From Phycisphaerae bacterium (lineage in GTDB: Bacteria; Planctomycetota; Phycisphaerae; UBA1845): 64,000 nucleotides of DNA. Both the position numbers and the translations under genes were made by a program. Numbering within the stretch: the stretch's first letter is position 1; each line of letters begins with the position of its first letter. The notes beneath the pieces are model-generated. The model searched no databases. It had not been told where the DNA came from and saw nothing but the letters and a program-made list of their open reading frames with translations. Below, piece after piece: positions 56,212 through 64,000 of this stretch. The stretch is taken from positions 167,270-231,269 of the forward strand of contig JAJDDQ010000066.1 of the NCBI GenBank assembly GCA_029260215.1, written 5' to 3'.

Positions 56212-58385
56212 GGGTTGCCCGCCTCCCACAAAATGTAGATCGAGGCGTAGTCGTCCAGGTCCACGGTGTCGTCGAGATTGTTGTCAAACACCGAGCACGT
56301 TGACAACGGCGGGGCTGGTCCGTCGCTGCGCAGGCAGACCTGAAGGGCGGCCCAGTCGCGAAGATCGACTCGGCCATCATCGTTGGCATCGCCGTTGACG
56401 AAGGTTGAAAACGCAACGCCCGCGACGGCGGACACCGGGTTGTCGAGTATCAGGGTGTCAACATATTGGCCCTCGGGATCGAAGCGTTGCAGTTCGGGCG
56501 TCATCCAGTCGCCGGCGATGAGGTTGTTGGGGAATTGGCCTGTGAGGCTGGTCGCACGCATCGGCCTGATCGGCAGATCGGTCGGGCAGCAACCTTCGTG
56601 GGGTTCGTTGCCCGGCTCGTTATGTTGGCAGATGAGCAGGATAATGTCGTCGTCGTCCACGACGTCGTCACAGTTCATGTCCGCACGCACACAATCCAGA
56701 ACGGGAAACCCCTCGATCTCCTTGCAAGTGAGGAGGAGGTCGAGGTCGGTGTCATCCACGTCGCCGTCGTCGTCCACATCTCCCCTGCATGGACAGTCGG
56801 CTCTCAGAGCGAAGGCGTCCATCGGTTGGCCGTTGATGGCGTCGAGCACGATCACGTTGGACATGCCGGGTGCTTCGGGAACGTAAAGTCGCCCGGGTGA
56901 ACCGCCGGCTGCGATTCCGCCAGCCAGCGTGAACCCGCCAAGCCCGCCGAGGTCGAGCTTGGATACCGGGCCGTCGAGCGTTTTGGGCATCGCGTAGATC
57001 GCATCTCCCAGCACGTCCACCATGTAGATCACGTCACCCAGGACAGCCAGATCGCCGTATCGCCCGCTGCCGAACCAGGTGGTCATCGTCTGCAAGACTT
57101 CGCCCGATGCCGCGTCGAGTTTATACAGTTTTGGGAATCGTCCCGTCGTGCCGAGCATGAAAAGATCGCCGTTGTCGGAGGCCAACCCGGTTACGTTGGA
57201 CAGCGGCACCTCCGGCGGGGTGAGCGACGCGCGTTCCGATGCGTCGGTTGGGTCGATTTCAACGATGCGGTCGGCGAAATCGTCGAGCGGGATGGTGAAG
57301 TAGGGTTGCGGCCCGACGAATTCGGTTTCGCCGACTGCGATCAAGTCTTCCAACGGTGGGTTGAATCGAGCGTCCAACGGCGGCTGCGGCTGCGGTGACG
57401 CGCTCGATATCATGAGCGTGATTTGGTAGTCGCCGGTCGATCCAGGCCCGCCGTCGTAGGCCTGGTCCGCGTGAATGAATGAGTCCGGATGGGAATTGGT
57501 GTCCGGCTCCGCTTTCGGGTGTATCGGGTCGATCGGGGGCCTGTCACCCGCGCCGGCGACGGAAAAGATGTACGTCACCGGCTCTGCGAGCGGCGGCGGT
57601 TTGTAGGCGACATGCACCGCACCGGAAATGTCGGGCACCCACGTTTTTTCCGCCCGTCCCAGGTAGCTGTACATGCGCACCTGAGCCGACAGTGGTGAGC
57701 CGCCGGTCGGTTCCACGTCGATAGTGAGCGTCTCGTTGTTGCGAATGGTCAGTTCGTAGTAGTCGGTGTCGCCGCGTGATCCGCCGTATCGCCCGTCGCC
57801 GATGAAGGCTGAAAACTTTGCGACACCCGGTCCCTCCAGCCCGACGATTGTGGCCTGCAATAGTGAATCGTCCGGTTCCAAAGGCCCGTCGATCGGCCCG
57901 CCGGCGATCGGGGTTACGTCGATGGTGATGTTGTAGAAGCCGAACGAGCGGGTTCCGAGATAGTTGGAGGCCCCAATTTTGCCCGCGACCACGATTTCGG
58001 TTGTCGGACCTTCATGAACAACATAACGCGCTTTGGCGATTCGAACGTCTGGTTGCGTGTTTTCATAAACGCCGTTGACCACCGGGTCGAGCAACGCCAG
58101 TTGGGTCGGGGTCACGACAGCCGTTACGATCGAGGGGCCGTCGATGGGAATCTGGTAGCGGTCGCGGTCTTCGGAGCCGTCGTCACCGTCGCCAATGAAT
58201 TGATTGATGTATGTGGCTGGTAACGATTCCACGATGATCGGATCGTCATCGATCGGTTCCAGAGAATCCACCGGCATGTGGGCTTCGGTTACGGTGATGC
58301 TCAAGACGTAATCAGATGTTTCCGCTTCTCGCGCGTAGGGCGGATCGTGAAGAATAAAGTACCCTTGATTTTTTGCGTGCGACAC
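56208..58385 (-). CDS. prePPC/dockerin exported protein, C-terminal piece of a split gene
   Basis: 725 residues from GTG 58385, but no SD precedes that codon and it is in the same frame as the ORF ending at 58395. The pieces are separated only by TAA ATT GTC GCC. Content: the end of a prePPC domain (SDYVLSITVTEA), further prePPC-like domains (QFIGDGDDGSEDRDRYQI; AFIGDGRYGGSRGDTDYYEL), a beta-propeller-like region (ASDNGDLFMLGT; GDLAVLGDVIYMVD), and four dockerin-like calcium loops near the end (DVDDDGDVDDTDLD, DMNCDDVVDDDD, DANDDGRVDLRD, DNNLDDTVDLDDY). Its stop overlaps the pseudopilin start. Confidence 0.7.
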   Translation of the reverse strand: MSHAKNQGYFILHDPPYAREAETSDYVLSITVTEAHMPVDSLEPIDDDPIIVESLPATYINQFIGDGDDGSEDRDRYQIPIDGPSIVTAVVTPTQLALLDPVVNGVYENTQPDVRIAKARYVVHEGPTTEIVVAGKIGASNYLGTRSFGFYNITIDVTPIAGGPIDGPLEPDDSLLQATIVGLEGPGVAKFSAFIGDGRYGGSRGDTDYYELTIRNNETLTIDVEPTGGSPLSAQVRMYSYLGRAEKTWVPDISGAVHVAYKPPPLAEPVTYIFSVAGAGDRPPIDPIHPKAEPDTNSHPDSFIHADQAYDGGPGSTGDYQITLMISSASPQPQPPLDARFNPPLEDLIAVGETEFVGPQPYFTIPLDDFADRIVEIDPTDASERASLTPPEVPLSNVTGLASDNGDLFMLGTTGRFPKLYKLDAASGEVLQTMTTWFGSGRYGDLAVLGDVIYMVDVLGDAIYAMPKTLDGPVSKLDLGGLGGFTLAGGIAAGGSPGRLYVPEAPGMSNVIVLDAINGQPMDAFALRADCPCRGDVDDDGDVDDTDLDLLLTCKEIEGFPVLDCVRADMNCDDVVDDDDIILLICQHNEPGNEPHEGCCPTDLPIRPMRATSLTGQFPNNLIAGDWMTPELQRFDPEGQYVDTLILDNPVSAVAGVAFSTFVNGDANDDGRVDLRDWAALQVCLRSDGPAPPLSTCSVFDNNLDDTVDLDDYASIYILWEAGNP

Positions 58386-58394
58386 GGCGACAAT

Positions 58395-58850
58395 TTAATA
58401 CCCTTGGTCGACGAGATATGCCTGCAAACGCGGCGTGGGTGACTCGCCATCGTCGTCAGCGTTCAGATGCTCGGGCGTTTCATTAATGGAAAGCGGAAAT
58501 TTACCAAACAGCCGCAAGTAGCCGTCGTACCCTTCGGTCGTGCCGGCCATTGTGACGGTGAGCAGCAGCGGGGGGGAGTCGTCGGGGATATCTATCCTGT
58601 ACAGATCGCGATCGGCGGCACCGTCCGGGCCGTTGCCGATCGAGGCGTTGACGATCAGCACCTCGCCCACGCCCTCCAGGACGGGCAGATCGTACGGATC
58701 ACTCACATCTTCCCAGGTATCGTTCGGCTCGACCTCGTCGATGACGCCGCCCAATACAACGGCAGGAGCAAGGCTGAACAAGGCAAACGCGTAAAGCCAC
58801 CGAACGACACGGCCGGACAGGCTCGCGAGAGATTTTGACTCGACGATCAT
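58395..58850 (-). pseudogene. prePPC exported protein, N-terminal piece ended by an in-frame TAA
   Basis: 151 residues from ATG 58850. Signal peptide (VVRWLYAFALFSLAPAVVLGG), then the start of a prePPC domain (EVEPNDTWEDVSDPYDLP; NGPDGAADRDLYRIDI; NADDDGESPTPRLQAYLVDQGY) that stops at TAA (58395-58397). The remaining strands of the domain continue in the same frame after the stop, so this is one gene of ~880 codons interrupted by a nonsense codon, not two genes. Confidence 0.65.
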
Positions 58851-59064
58851 GGTCGCACCCACGTGAGTTGATTTTGGTCAAGACGGCCCACGCGGCCATT
58901 ATGGCGAAATGCGACACGTAAATCCATGCTTCAACTGTGGCGGTGGTCTCGAATCGCGATTTTTGGCGGTTTTTTGTGAACGGATAGGTTGGATGTTGCG
59001 TCGGGGTTCTGAGGTATGCGAACCCGCAATCATTCGGGGCAAAGAGGCATTCTTACGGTTGGGA

Positions 59065-59085
59065 TGGGCGCACCAGGATTCGAAC
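59065..59085 (-). other. tRNA 3'-end remnant, candidate attachment site
   Basis: On the minus strand GTTCGAATCCTGGTGCGCCCA is a T-loop plus 3' acceptor strand. The sequence 5' of it does not pair into a T-stem and no anticodon or D arm is present, so it is a ~21-base fragment of the kind left by site-specific integration at a tRNA gene. It lies in the 1128-bp gene-free region 58851-59978; apart from this and the short ORF beside it, that region holds nothing recognised. Confidence 0.5.
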
Positions 59086-59287
59086 ACCCAGCAAAAACAC
59101 CGGGAAAAACTGAGGTTTTAGAGAGGGGCGGTGCAGAATCCGGTGCAGTTCCTAAGCATCCCAAGATATCCCATACTGACCTGGATTTTGTTATTCGGGC
59201 TTGGCCCGTGCTTTCGAGCGAAGTACGCCGATGCATTGCGGCAATTGTGGGATCCACGATAAACGACTCACGTGACGATGGTTGATT
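59072..59287 (+). pseudogene. Short ORF remnant adjoining the tRNA fragment
   Basis: The plus-strand frame reading antisense through the tRNA end continues as GAESGAVPKHPK and DLDFVIRAWPVLSSEV then RRCIAAIVGS before a stop. The tail pattern (acidic residue, AWPxL, VRxxIxAIV) looks protein-like. From memory it resembles C-terminal tails of planctomycete integrase-adjacent ORFs, but I could not verify this. No start or catalytic domain is present. Confidence 0.35.
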
Positions 59288-59978
59288 CATCGTGTAGCGC
59301 TTGTCCGTTCATTTCACCGGAGAATCCCATCCCGGCATGAGGGCTGAAATCGGATTCGATGTGCATTTTACAGAGCTTATTCGCAGTTCGTACACCCGAT
59401 GTCGCCAGTGCTGTGTCGGAGGAAGCTTACCAAGCCACCAGCTGCGTCGTCGCTGATCGTGCGCGTCAGTCGATCAGCCCACTTATTGACGGGTTGTGCG
59501 ACCATCCTCATGTCCAGATCGTTAGCTGCGTTGTCTTGGACCGGCTGAATTGGTTTTTTCGAAAGGGACGCTGGGGACATTTTCGTCGATTTCGCGCTCA
59601 CGCGACGACGCAAGGGTTTTCACTATGAGCGTAATGATGAGAAAACGCGCAAGGCGAACGATTCGGGGTTCGAAACGGTCAGTCGGGTGGAGTCCTTCGA
59701 TCTATTCGAGCTTGTCGCCCTGGACGTAGCCGGTTCCCCCCTCCCTGTCCCACTTCCAGCCCTAGGCTTTTCACGACTCTTCGAATTCACCTTCATCACC
59801 GGGAGAGTAGTCATCCGATCCCAACGCCAAATGCACCCAAAGAAGCGGTTCCTCTGGTCGTGGTCCGAAAATGTGCGATGATCAAGAACTTCGAGGATAG
59901 TACGATTGCGAACGAACGAGTGCATTCTGGAGGACGATCGGCTACGCAAACGTTGTACTGTCGAAAAAGGGGCCTGTA

Positions 59979-62900
59979 ATGTCCGAGAACAAATCGACGC
60001 TCTCACTCTTTCCTGATTCCACTCCCAGGCACGAGCAGATCGGTCCGTATCGAATCCGCGAGGTTCTTGGCGAGGGTGGCATGGGTGTCGTCTATCTTGC
60101 TGAGCAGATCAAGCCTGTACGACGACGTGTCGCTCTTAAGCTCATCAAACTCGGAATGGATACGCGCGAGGTAATTGCCCGTTTTGAGTCAGAGCGGCAA
60201 TCCTTGGCACTAATGAATCACCCGAATGTTGCGGCGGTCTATGACGCTGGCGCAACAGACCAGGGGCGGCCGTATTTCGTCATGGAGTATGTATCAGGTG
60301 TGCCGATCACGGCATACTGCAACAAGCTCAAGCTCTCGCTACCTGAGCGACTACGTCTGTTCATGAAGGTTTGCCACGCAATCCAACACGCCCACCAAAA
60401 GGGAATCATTCACCGCGACATCAAACCGTCGAATGTCCTCGTCATGAATCAAGACGGAAGGGCGATTCCCAAGGTCATCGACTTTGGCGTTGCCAAGGCG
60501 ACCCATCAATGCCTGACCGAAAAAACCATCTTCACTGAGCAGGGCCGGCTAATTGGTACACCTGCATACATGAGCCCCGAGCAAGCCGAGGCGACCGCGC
60601 TCGACATCGACACACGGACCGACGTGTACTCGCTCGGCGTTCTCCTATACGAGTTGCTCACGGGCACACTGCCGTTCGATCCGGAGTCACTGCGCAGCGC
60701 CGGCTTCGCAGCCATGCAGCGGATCATTCGGGAGGTCGACCCGCCCAAACCCAGCACCAAGCTCAGCGCTACCGGTTCAGGATCCCGAACGCAGGCGACC
60801 GCCATGACCGCCCAAAGCGCGTCCGAGGCCGCCAGCAACCACGATGTCGACTTGCGTGCTCTTAATCGACAGCTGCGCGGCGACCTTGACTGGGTCACCA
60901 TGAAGGCGCTGGAGAAGGACCGCGCGCGCCGCTACGACTCCGCCTCCGATCTTGCCGCCGACATCCGACGGCACTTGGGCAACGAGCCGGTGGCCGCTGG
61001 CCCGCCGACCGTCGGATATCGCGTGAGCAAGTTTGTACGACGCAATCGTCTTAGCGTGATCGCCGCGAGCGCGGTGCTGGCGGTTTTGCTGGCAGGGATC
61101 ACGGGCACGACGTTTGGCTTGCTGGCGGCGGTCGACGCGCGTGACGCTGAACGCGAGGCCAAGGAGCAGACCCAGACGGCGCTCGGATTGGCTGAGGAGC
61201 GAGCGCAAGAGGCCAACCGGCAGGCAAATATTGCATCGGATGCGCGAGACGCGGAGGCGCTCGCCCGGAGAGACACCCAGCAGCGCGCCGAAGAGCTGGA
61301 GCGGGTTACGGAGTTTCAGGCATCGATGTTGAGTGGCATCAATGCCCCGCGGATGGGCCGGGGCATCTTCGCCGACCTGCGCGACGAAATTGAGAAGGCG
61401 TTGGAAGCCAGCAACCGCTCGGAGAAGGACGTAAACGAAGCCCTCGCTACCTTGGACGTCTTGCTCGCCGACGTCAACGCAACGGACCTAGCCTTGAAGC
61501 TCGTAGACAGGCATGTGTTATCGCGCGCCATCGAGACCATCGATCGAGATTTCGCAGATCAGCCGTTGGTCCGCGCGGAACTCCAACAATCTGTCGCCGA
61601 CACTTATCGTGACATCGGACTCTATGAACCCGCCGTGCCAGTTCAGAGAGCATGTCTACGTACGCGGCGAGAGGAGTTGGGAGACGACGACCCAGACACA
61701 CTCCGATCGATCGCTCGTATGGGCGTTCTCCTACAGTCACAGGGCAAACTCGACGAGGCCGAGCCGTATTATTACGAGGTGCTGGAGTCCAGGCGTCGAG
61801 TCTTTGGCAACGATCATGCCGAATCATTGGCCTCAATCAACAACATGGGTTACTTGAAAAAGGCTCAGGGCAAGTTGACTGAGGCCGAAACCCTCTACCG
61901 TGAAGCACTAGATACCAGACGTCGAGTATTCGGCGGTGATCATGCCGATACTCTTGTATCGATGAGCAACCTTGGGACAGTGCTCCAATCACAGGGCAAA
62001 CTCGACGAGGCCGAGCCATATTACCATGAAGCCCTGGAAGCTAAGCGAAAAATCCACGGTGGCGACCATCCGAGCACTCTAGTGTCGACAAACAACATGG
62101 GTTTTCTGTTGCGATCCCAGGGCAAGTTCGACGAGGCCGAAGGCTACTTTCGCGAAGTACTCGAAATCAAACGTCGCGCTTTCGGGGATGAACATCCCGA
62201 CACGCTTCTGTCAATCAACAATGTGGGATCGCTCCTGCAATCCCAGGGCAGACTCGACGAGGCCGAGTCGTACTTTCGTGAGTCGCTAGAGACTGGGCGC
62301 AGAGTGCTCGGTAACGATCATCCGACTACTCTGACATCGATTGTGGGCATGGGCATTGTGCTGCATTCCCAGGGAAGACTTGCCGAGGCCGAGAAGTACT
62401 ATCGCGAAGCGCTGGAAACCAACCGCCGAACTCTTGGGGACGATCATCCTAGTACATTGCAGTCCACTAGCCGTATGGGAACTCTATTGCAATTTCAAAG
62501 TAAGTTCTCCCAGGCTGAACCATATTACCGAACGGCACTTGAATCCCGACGCCGGATACTTGGTAATGATCACCCTGCCACGTTGGAATCGATCAACGGA
62601 TTGGGCTTCCTTTTGAAGTCTCAAGGCAGGCATTCCGAAGCTGAACCCTACTACTCCGAAGCGTTGGCGGGGCGTCGCAAAGTCCTCGGACCCACCCATC
62701 CCGATACACTGCAATCGTTCAATAACTTAGGCGCTCATCTGCAGTCACAGGGCAAATACGCCGAGGCCGAGCCATTGATTCGTCAGGCCCTCGCAGGGTT
62801 CCGCGTTACGCTCGGAGATGATCACTTCAGCACAATGGGAGCAGTCAACAACCTGGGATTTGTCATGCAGGCACAGAGACGATACGCCGAGGCTGAGCCC

Positions 62901-63311
62901 TTATTGCGCGAGGCCATGACGGGGTATCGCAGAGTCTTAGGCGACGATCATGCGAACACGCTTACGAGTCAGAGCAATCTTGCCCTTCTCCTAATTGAGC
63001 TTGGTGAGCTGATCGAAGCTGAGCAGCTCGCAAGGGATGCCGCAGATGCCGCACGAAAGACGCTCGCCGCAAATCACTGGTTGCGTGGCAACATCATTGG
63101 AAAACACGGACGAGCATTAGCTGTGCTTGAGCGATTTGACGAGGCGGAGACTGCACTCGAGGAGGCGCACAAGATTCTAGTCGCAGTTCTGGGTGGAACC
63201 CATGAGCAAACCGCGCGCGTCGTCGGGTATCTGGGCGATCTCCATGACGCAAGGGACAATCCGACCAAGGGTAACGAGGTGCAAGTGAAGGAGCCGAATG
63301 GCTCGCCCTAG
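59979..63311 (+). CDS. Transmembrane Ser/Thr protein kinase with KLC-type TPR array
   Basis: 1110 residues from ATG 59979 with GGGG upstream. Kinase domain ~24-330: P-loop GEGGMG (31-36), K54, HRDIKPSN (from H145), DFG (168-170), then [12 protein letters not shown] single membrane helix lies at ~359-381, followed by a short coiled coil. From ~540 to ~1060 there are about 12 tandem 42-residue repeats of kinesin-light-chain type ([36 protein letters not shown], split over the repeat). All catalytic residues are intact. This Hanks-type kinase with TPR sensor is a hallmark of Planctomycetota. Monocistronic. Confidence 0.92.
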   Translation: MSENKSTLSLFPDSTPRHEQIGPYRIREVLGEGGMGVVYLAEQIKPVRRRVALKLIKLGMDTREVIARFESERQSLALMNHPNVAAVYDAGATDQGRPYFVMEYVSGVPITAYCNKLKLSLPERLRLFMKVCHAIQHAHQKGIIHRDIKPSNVLVMNQDGRAIPKVIDFGVAKATHQCLTEKTIFTEQGRLIGTPAYMSPEQAEATALDIDTRTDVYSLGVLLYELLTGTLPFDPESLRSAGFAAMQRIIREVDPPKPSTKLSATGSGSRTQATAMTAQSASEAASNHDVDLRALNRQLRGDLDWVTMKALEKDRARRYDSASDLAADIRRHLGNEPVAAGPPTVGYRVSKFVRRNRLSVIAASAVLAVLLAGITGTTFGLLAAVDARDAEREAKEQTQTALGLAEERAQEANRQANIASDARDAEALARRDTQQRAEELERVTEFQASMLSGINAPRMGRGIFADLRDEIEKALEASNRSEKDVNEALATLDVLLADVNATDLALKLVDRHVLSRAIETIDRDFADQPLVRAELQQSVADTYRDIGLYEPAVPVQRACLRTRREELGDDDPDTLRSIARMGVLLQSQGKLDEAEPYYYEVLESRRRVFGNDHAESLASINNMGYLKKAQGKLTEAETLYREALDTRRRVFGGDHADTLVSMSNLGTVLQSQGKLDEAEPYYHEALEAKRKIHGGDHPSTLVSTNNMGFLLRSQGKFDEAEGYFREVLEIKRRAFGDEHPDTLLSINNVGSLLQSQGRLDEAESYFRESLETGRRVLGNDHPTTLTSIVGMGIVLHSQGRLAEAEKYYREALETNRRTLGDDHPSTLQSTSRMGTLLQFQSKFSQAEPYYRTALESRRRILGNDHPATLESINGLGFLLKSQGRHSEAEPYYSEALAGRRKVLGPTHPDTLQSFNNLGAHLQSQGKYAEAEPLIRQALAGFRVTLGDDHFSTMGAVNNLGFVMQAQRRYAEAEPLLREAMTGYRRVLGDDHANTLTSQSNLALLLIELGELIEAEQLARDAADAARKTLAANHWLRGNIIGKHGRALAVLERFDEAETALEEAHKILVAVLGGTHEQTARVVGYLGDLHDARDNPTKGNEVQVKEPNGSP

Positions 63312-63562
63312 TTGTACATCCGCCTTGCTGACGCTTCGTACTGCGATAGCCCATTAACGGCGGACTCCGAGTTGGTATCGTTTACGCCACTCTTGATGCT
63401 GGGGCGCTGACTGCCAAGAACGCTGCGGACGGAGTTGTTCATAGGGACAGGGGCTGCAACGCGGCTAATTGCCGCGATTGACAAAGAAGGAACGGAAGCT
63501 GCATCGCCGCTTGACGAGGAAACGCCCGTCACGGCATTCCGACACTTAGAAATGGAGCGGAT

Positions 63563-63710
63563 TCAGGAGGTCAGATCAGTCGTGCGTGTCGGGTCTTGAG
63601 TCAGGCTCGGTCGACGCAGCGTCATCGGCCCAAGCCACGAAGCGATGAGCCGCGACTGCTGCGATGAATCATCGAGCTGGCATGTCAGTATGGTCGTTAC
63701 GGCTGCTCTT
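63563..63710 (+). pseudogene. Degenerate IS3-family transposase (OrfB) fragment
   Basis: In one frame it reads SRACRVLSQARSTQRHRPKP, RSDEPRLLR, stop, IIELACQYGRYG, which matches the N-terminal region of IS3-family OrfB (ACRVLGxxRST...RYRxxP ... LAxxFGRYGYR). The in-frame stop and loss of the downstream DDE domain show it is dead. Part of the 689-bp gene-poor end 63312-64000. Confidence 0.5.
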
Positions 63711-63799
63711 CGGGATCAGCCCGTCACCGTCACCACTTCCGCACCGATCAGGACATGGTGTGCTGCTTCAGTCGGAATTGGACATTCCCTGATCCGGGA

Positions 63800-64000
63800 T
63801 TAGCAGTACAGCGCAAAGTTCCTCTCCAAGCACGACCTGACTTGATCGACGTCGATTCCGGCTTTCGATAGAGTTTTTCGCTTGGTTCGCGTGTGGCTGA
63901 GCTTGGCTTCGGTGTTGTGGCGACGGTGATAAGCGATCCACGCGGCGGCGTCTTTGAGTATCATGCTCCGGGGCCGGCGGCCAAAGCGGAGGCTCAACAA
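63800..64000 (-). CDS. Unidentified ORF, N-terminus beyond the window edge
   Basis: 66 or more residues, open to the right edge. Basic, with RFGRRPRSMILKDAAAWIAY and LSKAGIDVDQVRSCLERNF. It could be part of a mobile-element protein given the IS3 remnant next to it, but no family was recognised. Confidence 0.35.
   Translation of the reverse strand: MLSLRFGRRPRSMILKDAAAWIAYHRRHNTEAKLSHTRTKRKTLSKAGIDVDQVRSCLERNFALYC

Noticed and set aside
58911..59290. Intact tRNA gene
   Set aside because: Only the T-loop and 3' acceptor strand are present; T-stem, anticodon and D arms cannot be formed.
61650..63240. Possible CRISPR-like regular repeat
   Set aside because: The period is 126 bp, in frame, and encodes TPR units.
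63308..63532. 74-residue minus-strand ORF after the kinase
   Set aside because: Ser/Ala-rich with no start context or motif; probably chance.

Overview
The window looks like a chromosomal segment of a Planctomycetota bacterium, probably an uncultivated Phycisphaerae-like lineage. This is inference from gene content: many exported proteins with dockerin-like duplicated DxDxDG tails, DUF1559-like pseudopilins, a Ser/Thr kinase carrying kinesin-light-chain-type TPRs, an LpxA for a Gram-negative envelope, and many intergenic hairpin repeats. The DNA is GC-rich by eye (not computed). No rRNA, intact tRNA or CRISPR array was seen.

Layout. 1-5641: end of a beta-helix/dockerin protein, lpxA, a phospholipase-A2-like lipoprotein, and a nucleotidyltransferase-fold/TPM/LemA operon. 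5642-8687: promoter, terminator-bearing leader, thrS and infC; infC appears to start with the rare codon AUC. 8688-13883: an exported repeat-rich protein, three tandem copies of a dockerin protein, and a gene-free repeat region. 13884-22968: sat, a DHH phosphoesterase, a 1298-residue FHA/coiled-coil protein and a J-domain/zinc-ribbon/TPR protein. 23061-30639 (minus strand): a cbb3-type oxidase operon with its copper ATPase, a TauE/SafE-type exporter, a diheme cytochrome and four small membrane proteins, one of only 55 residues. 30862-36446: a fused MFS/spermidine-synthase-like protein and a secreted metalloprotease with Ig-like and dockerin domains. 36953-42557: M29 aminopeptidase, a three-gene glycan cluster (methyltransferase, WbqC, glycosyltransferase) and a dicarboxylate/amino-acid symporter. 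43143-44162: an orphan SIR2-like gene. 44429-53920 (minus): groSL, then cdsA, phoH, HD-hydrolase, ybeY, an unknown gene and a CNNM/CBS protein. 54050-58850 (minus): two pseudopilins coupled behind a prePPC/dockerin protein that is split by an in-frame TAA. 59065-64000: a tRNA 3'-end remnant, a kinase with KLC-type TPRs, and an eroded IS3-family transposase.

Four families of intergenic repeats are interspersed. One is a hairpin whose copies show compensatory stem changes, and one copy of it has become the C-terminus of a glycosyltransferase. A second folds as an outer stem with two inner hairpins (three-way junction). The most unusual points are these repeat families, the AUC start of infC with the thrS leader attenuator, the Cys-rich insertion in ThrRS, the FHA/coiled-coil plus J/TPR pair, the variant cbb3 operon and the split prePPC gene. 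I did not find a clear-cut new defence or mobile system; the closest is the lone SIR2-like gene.
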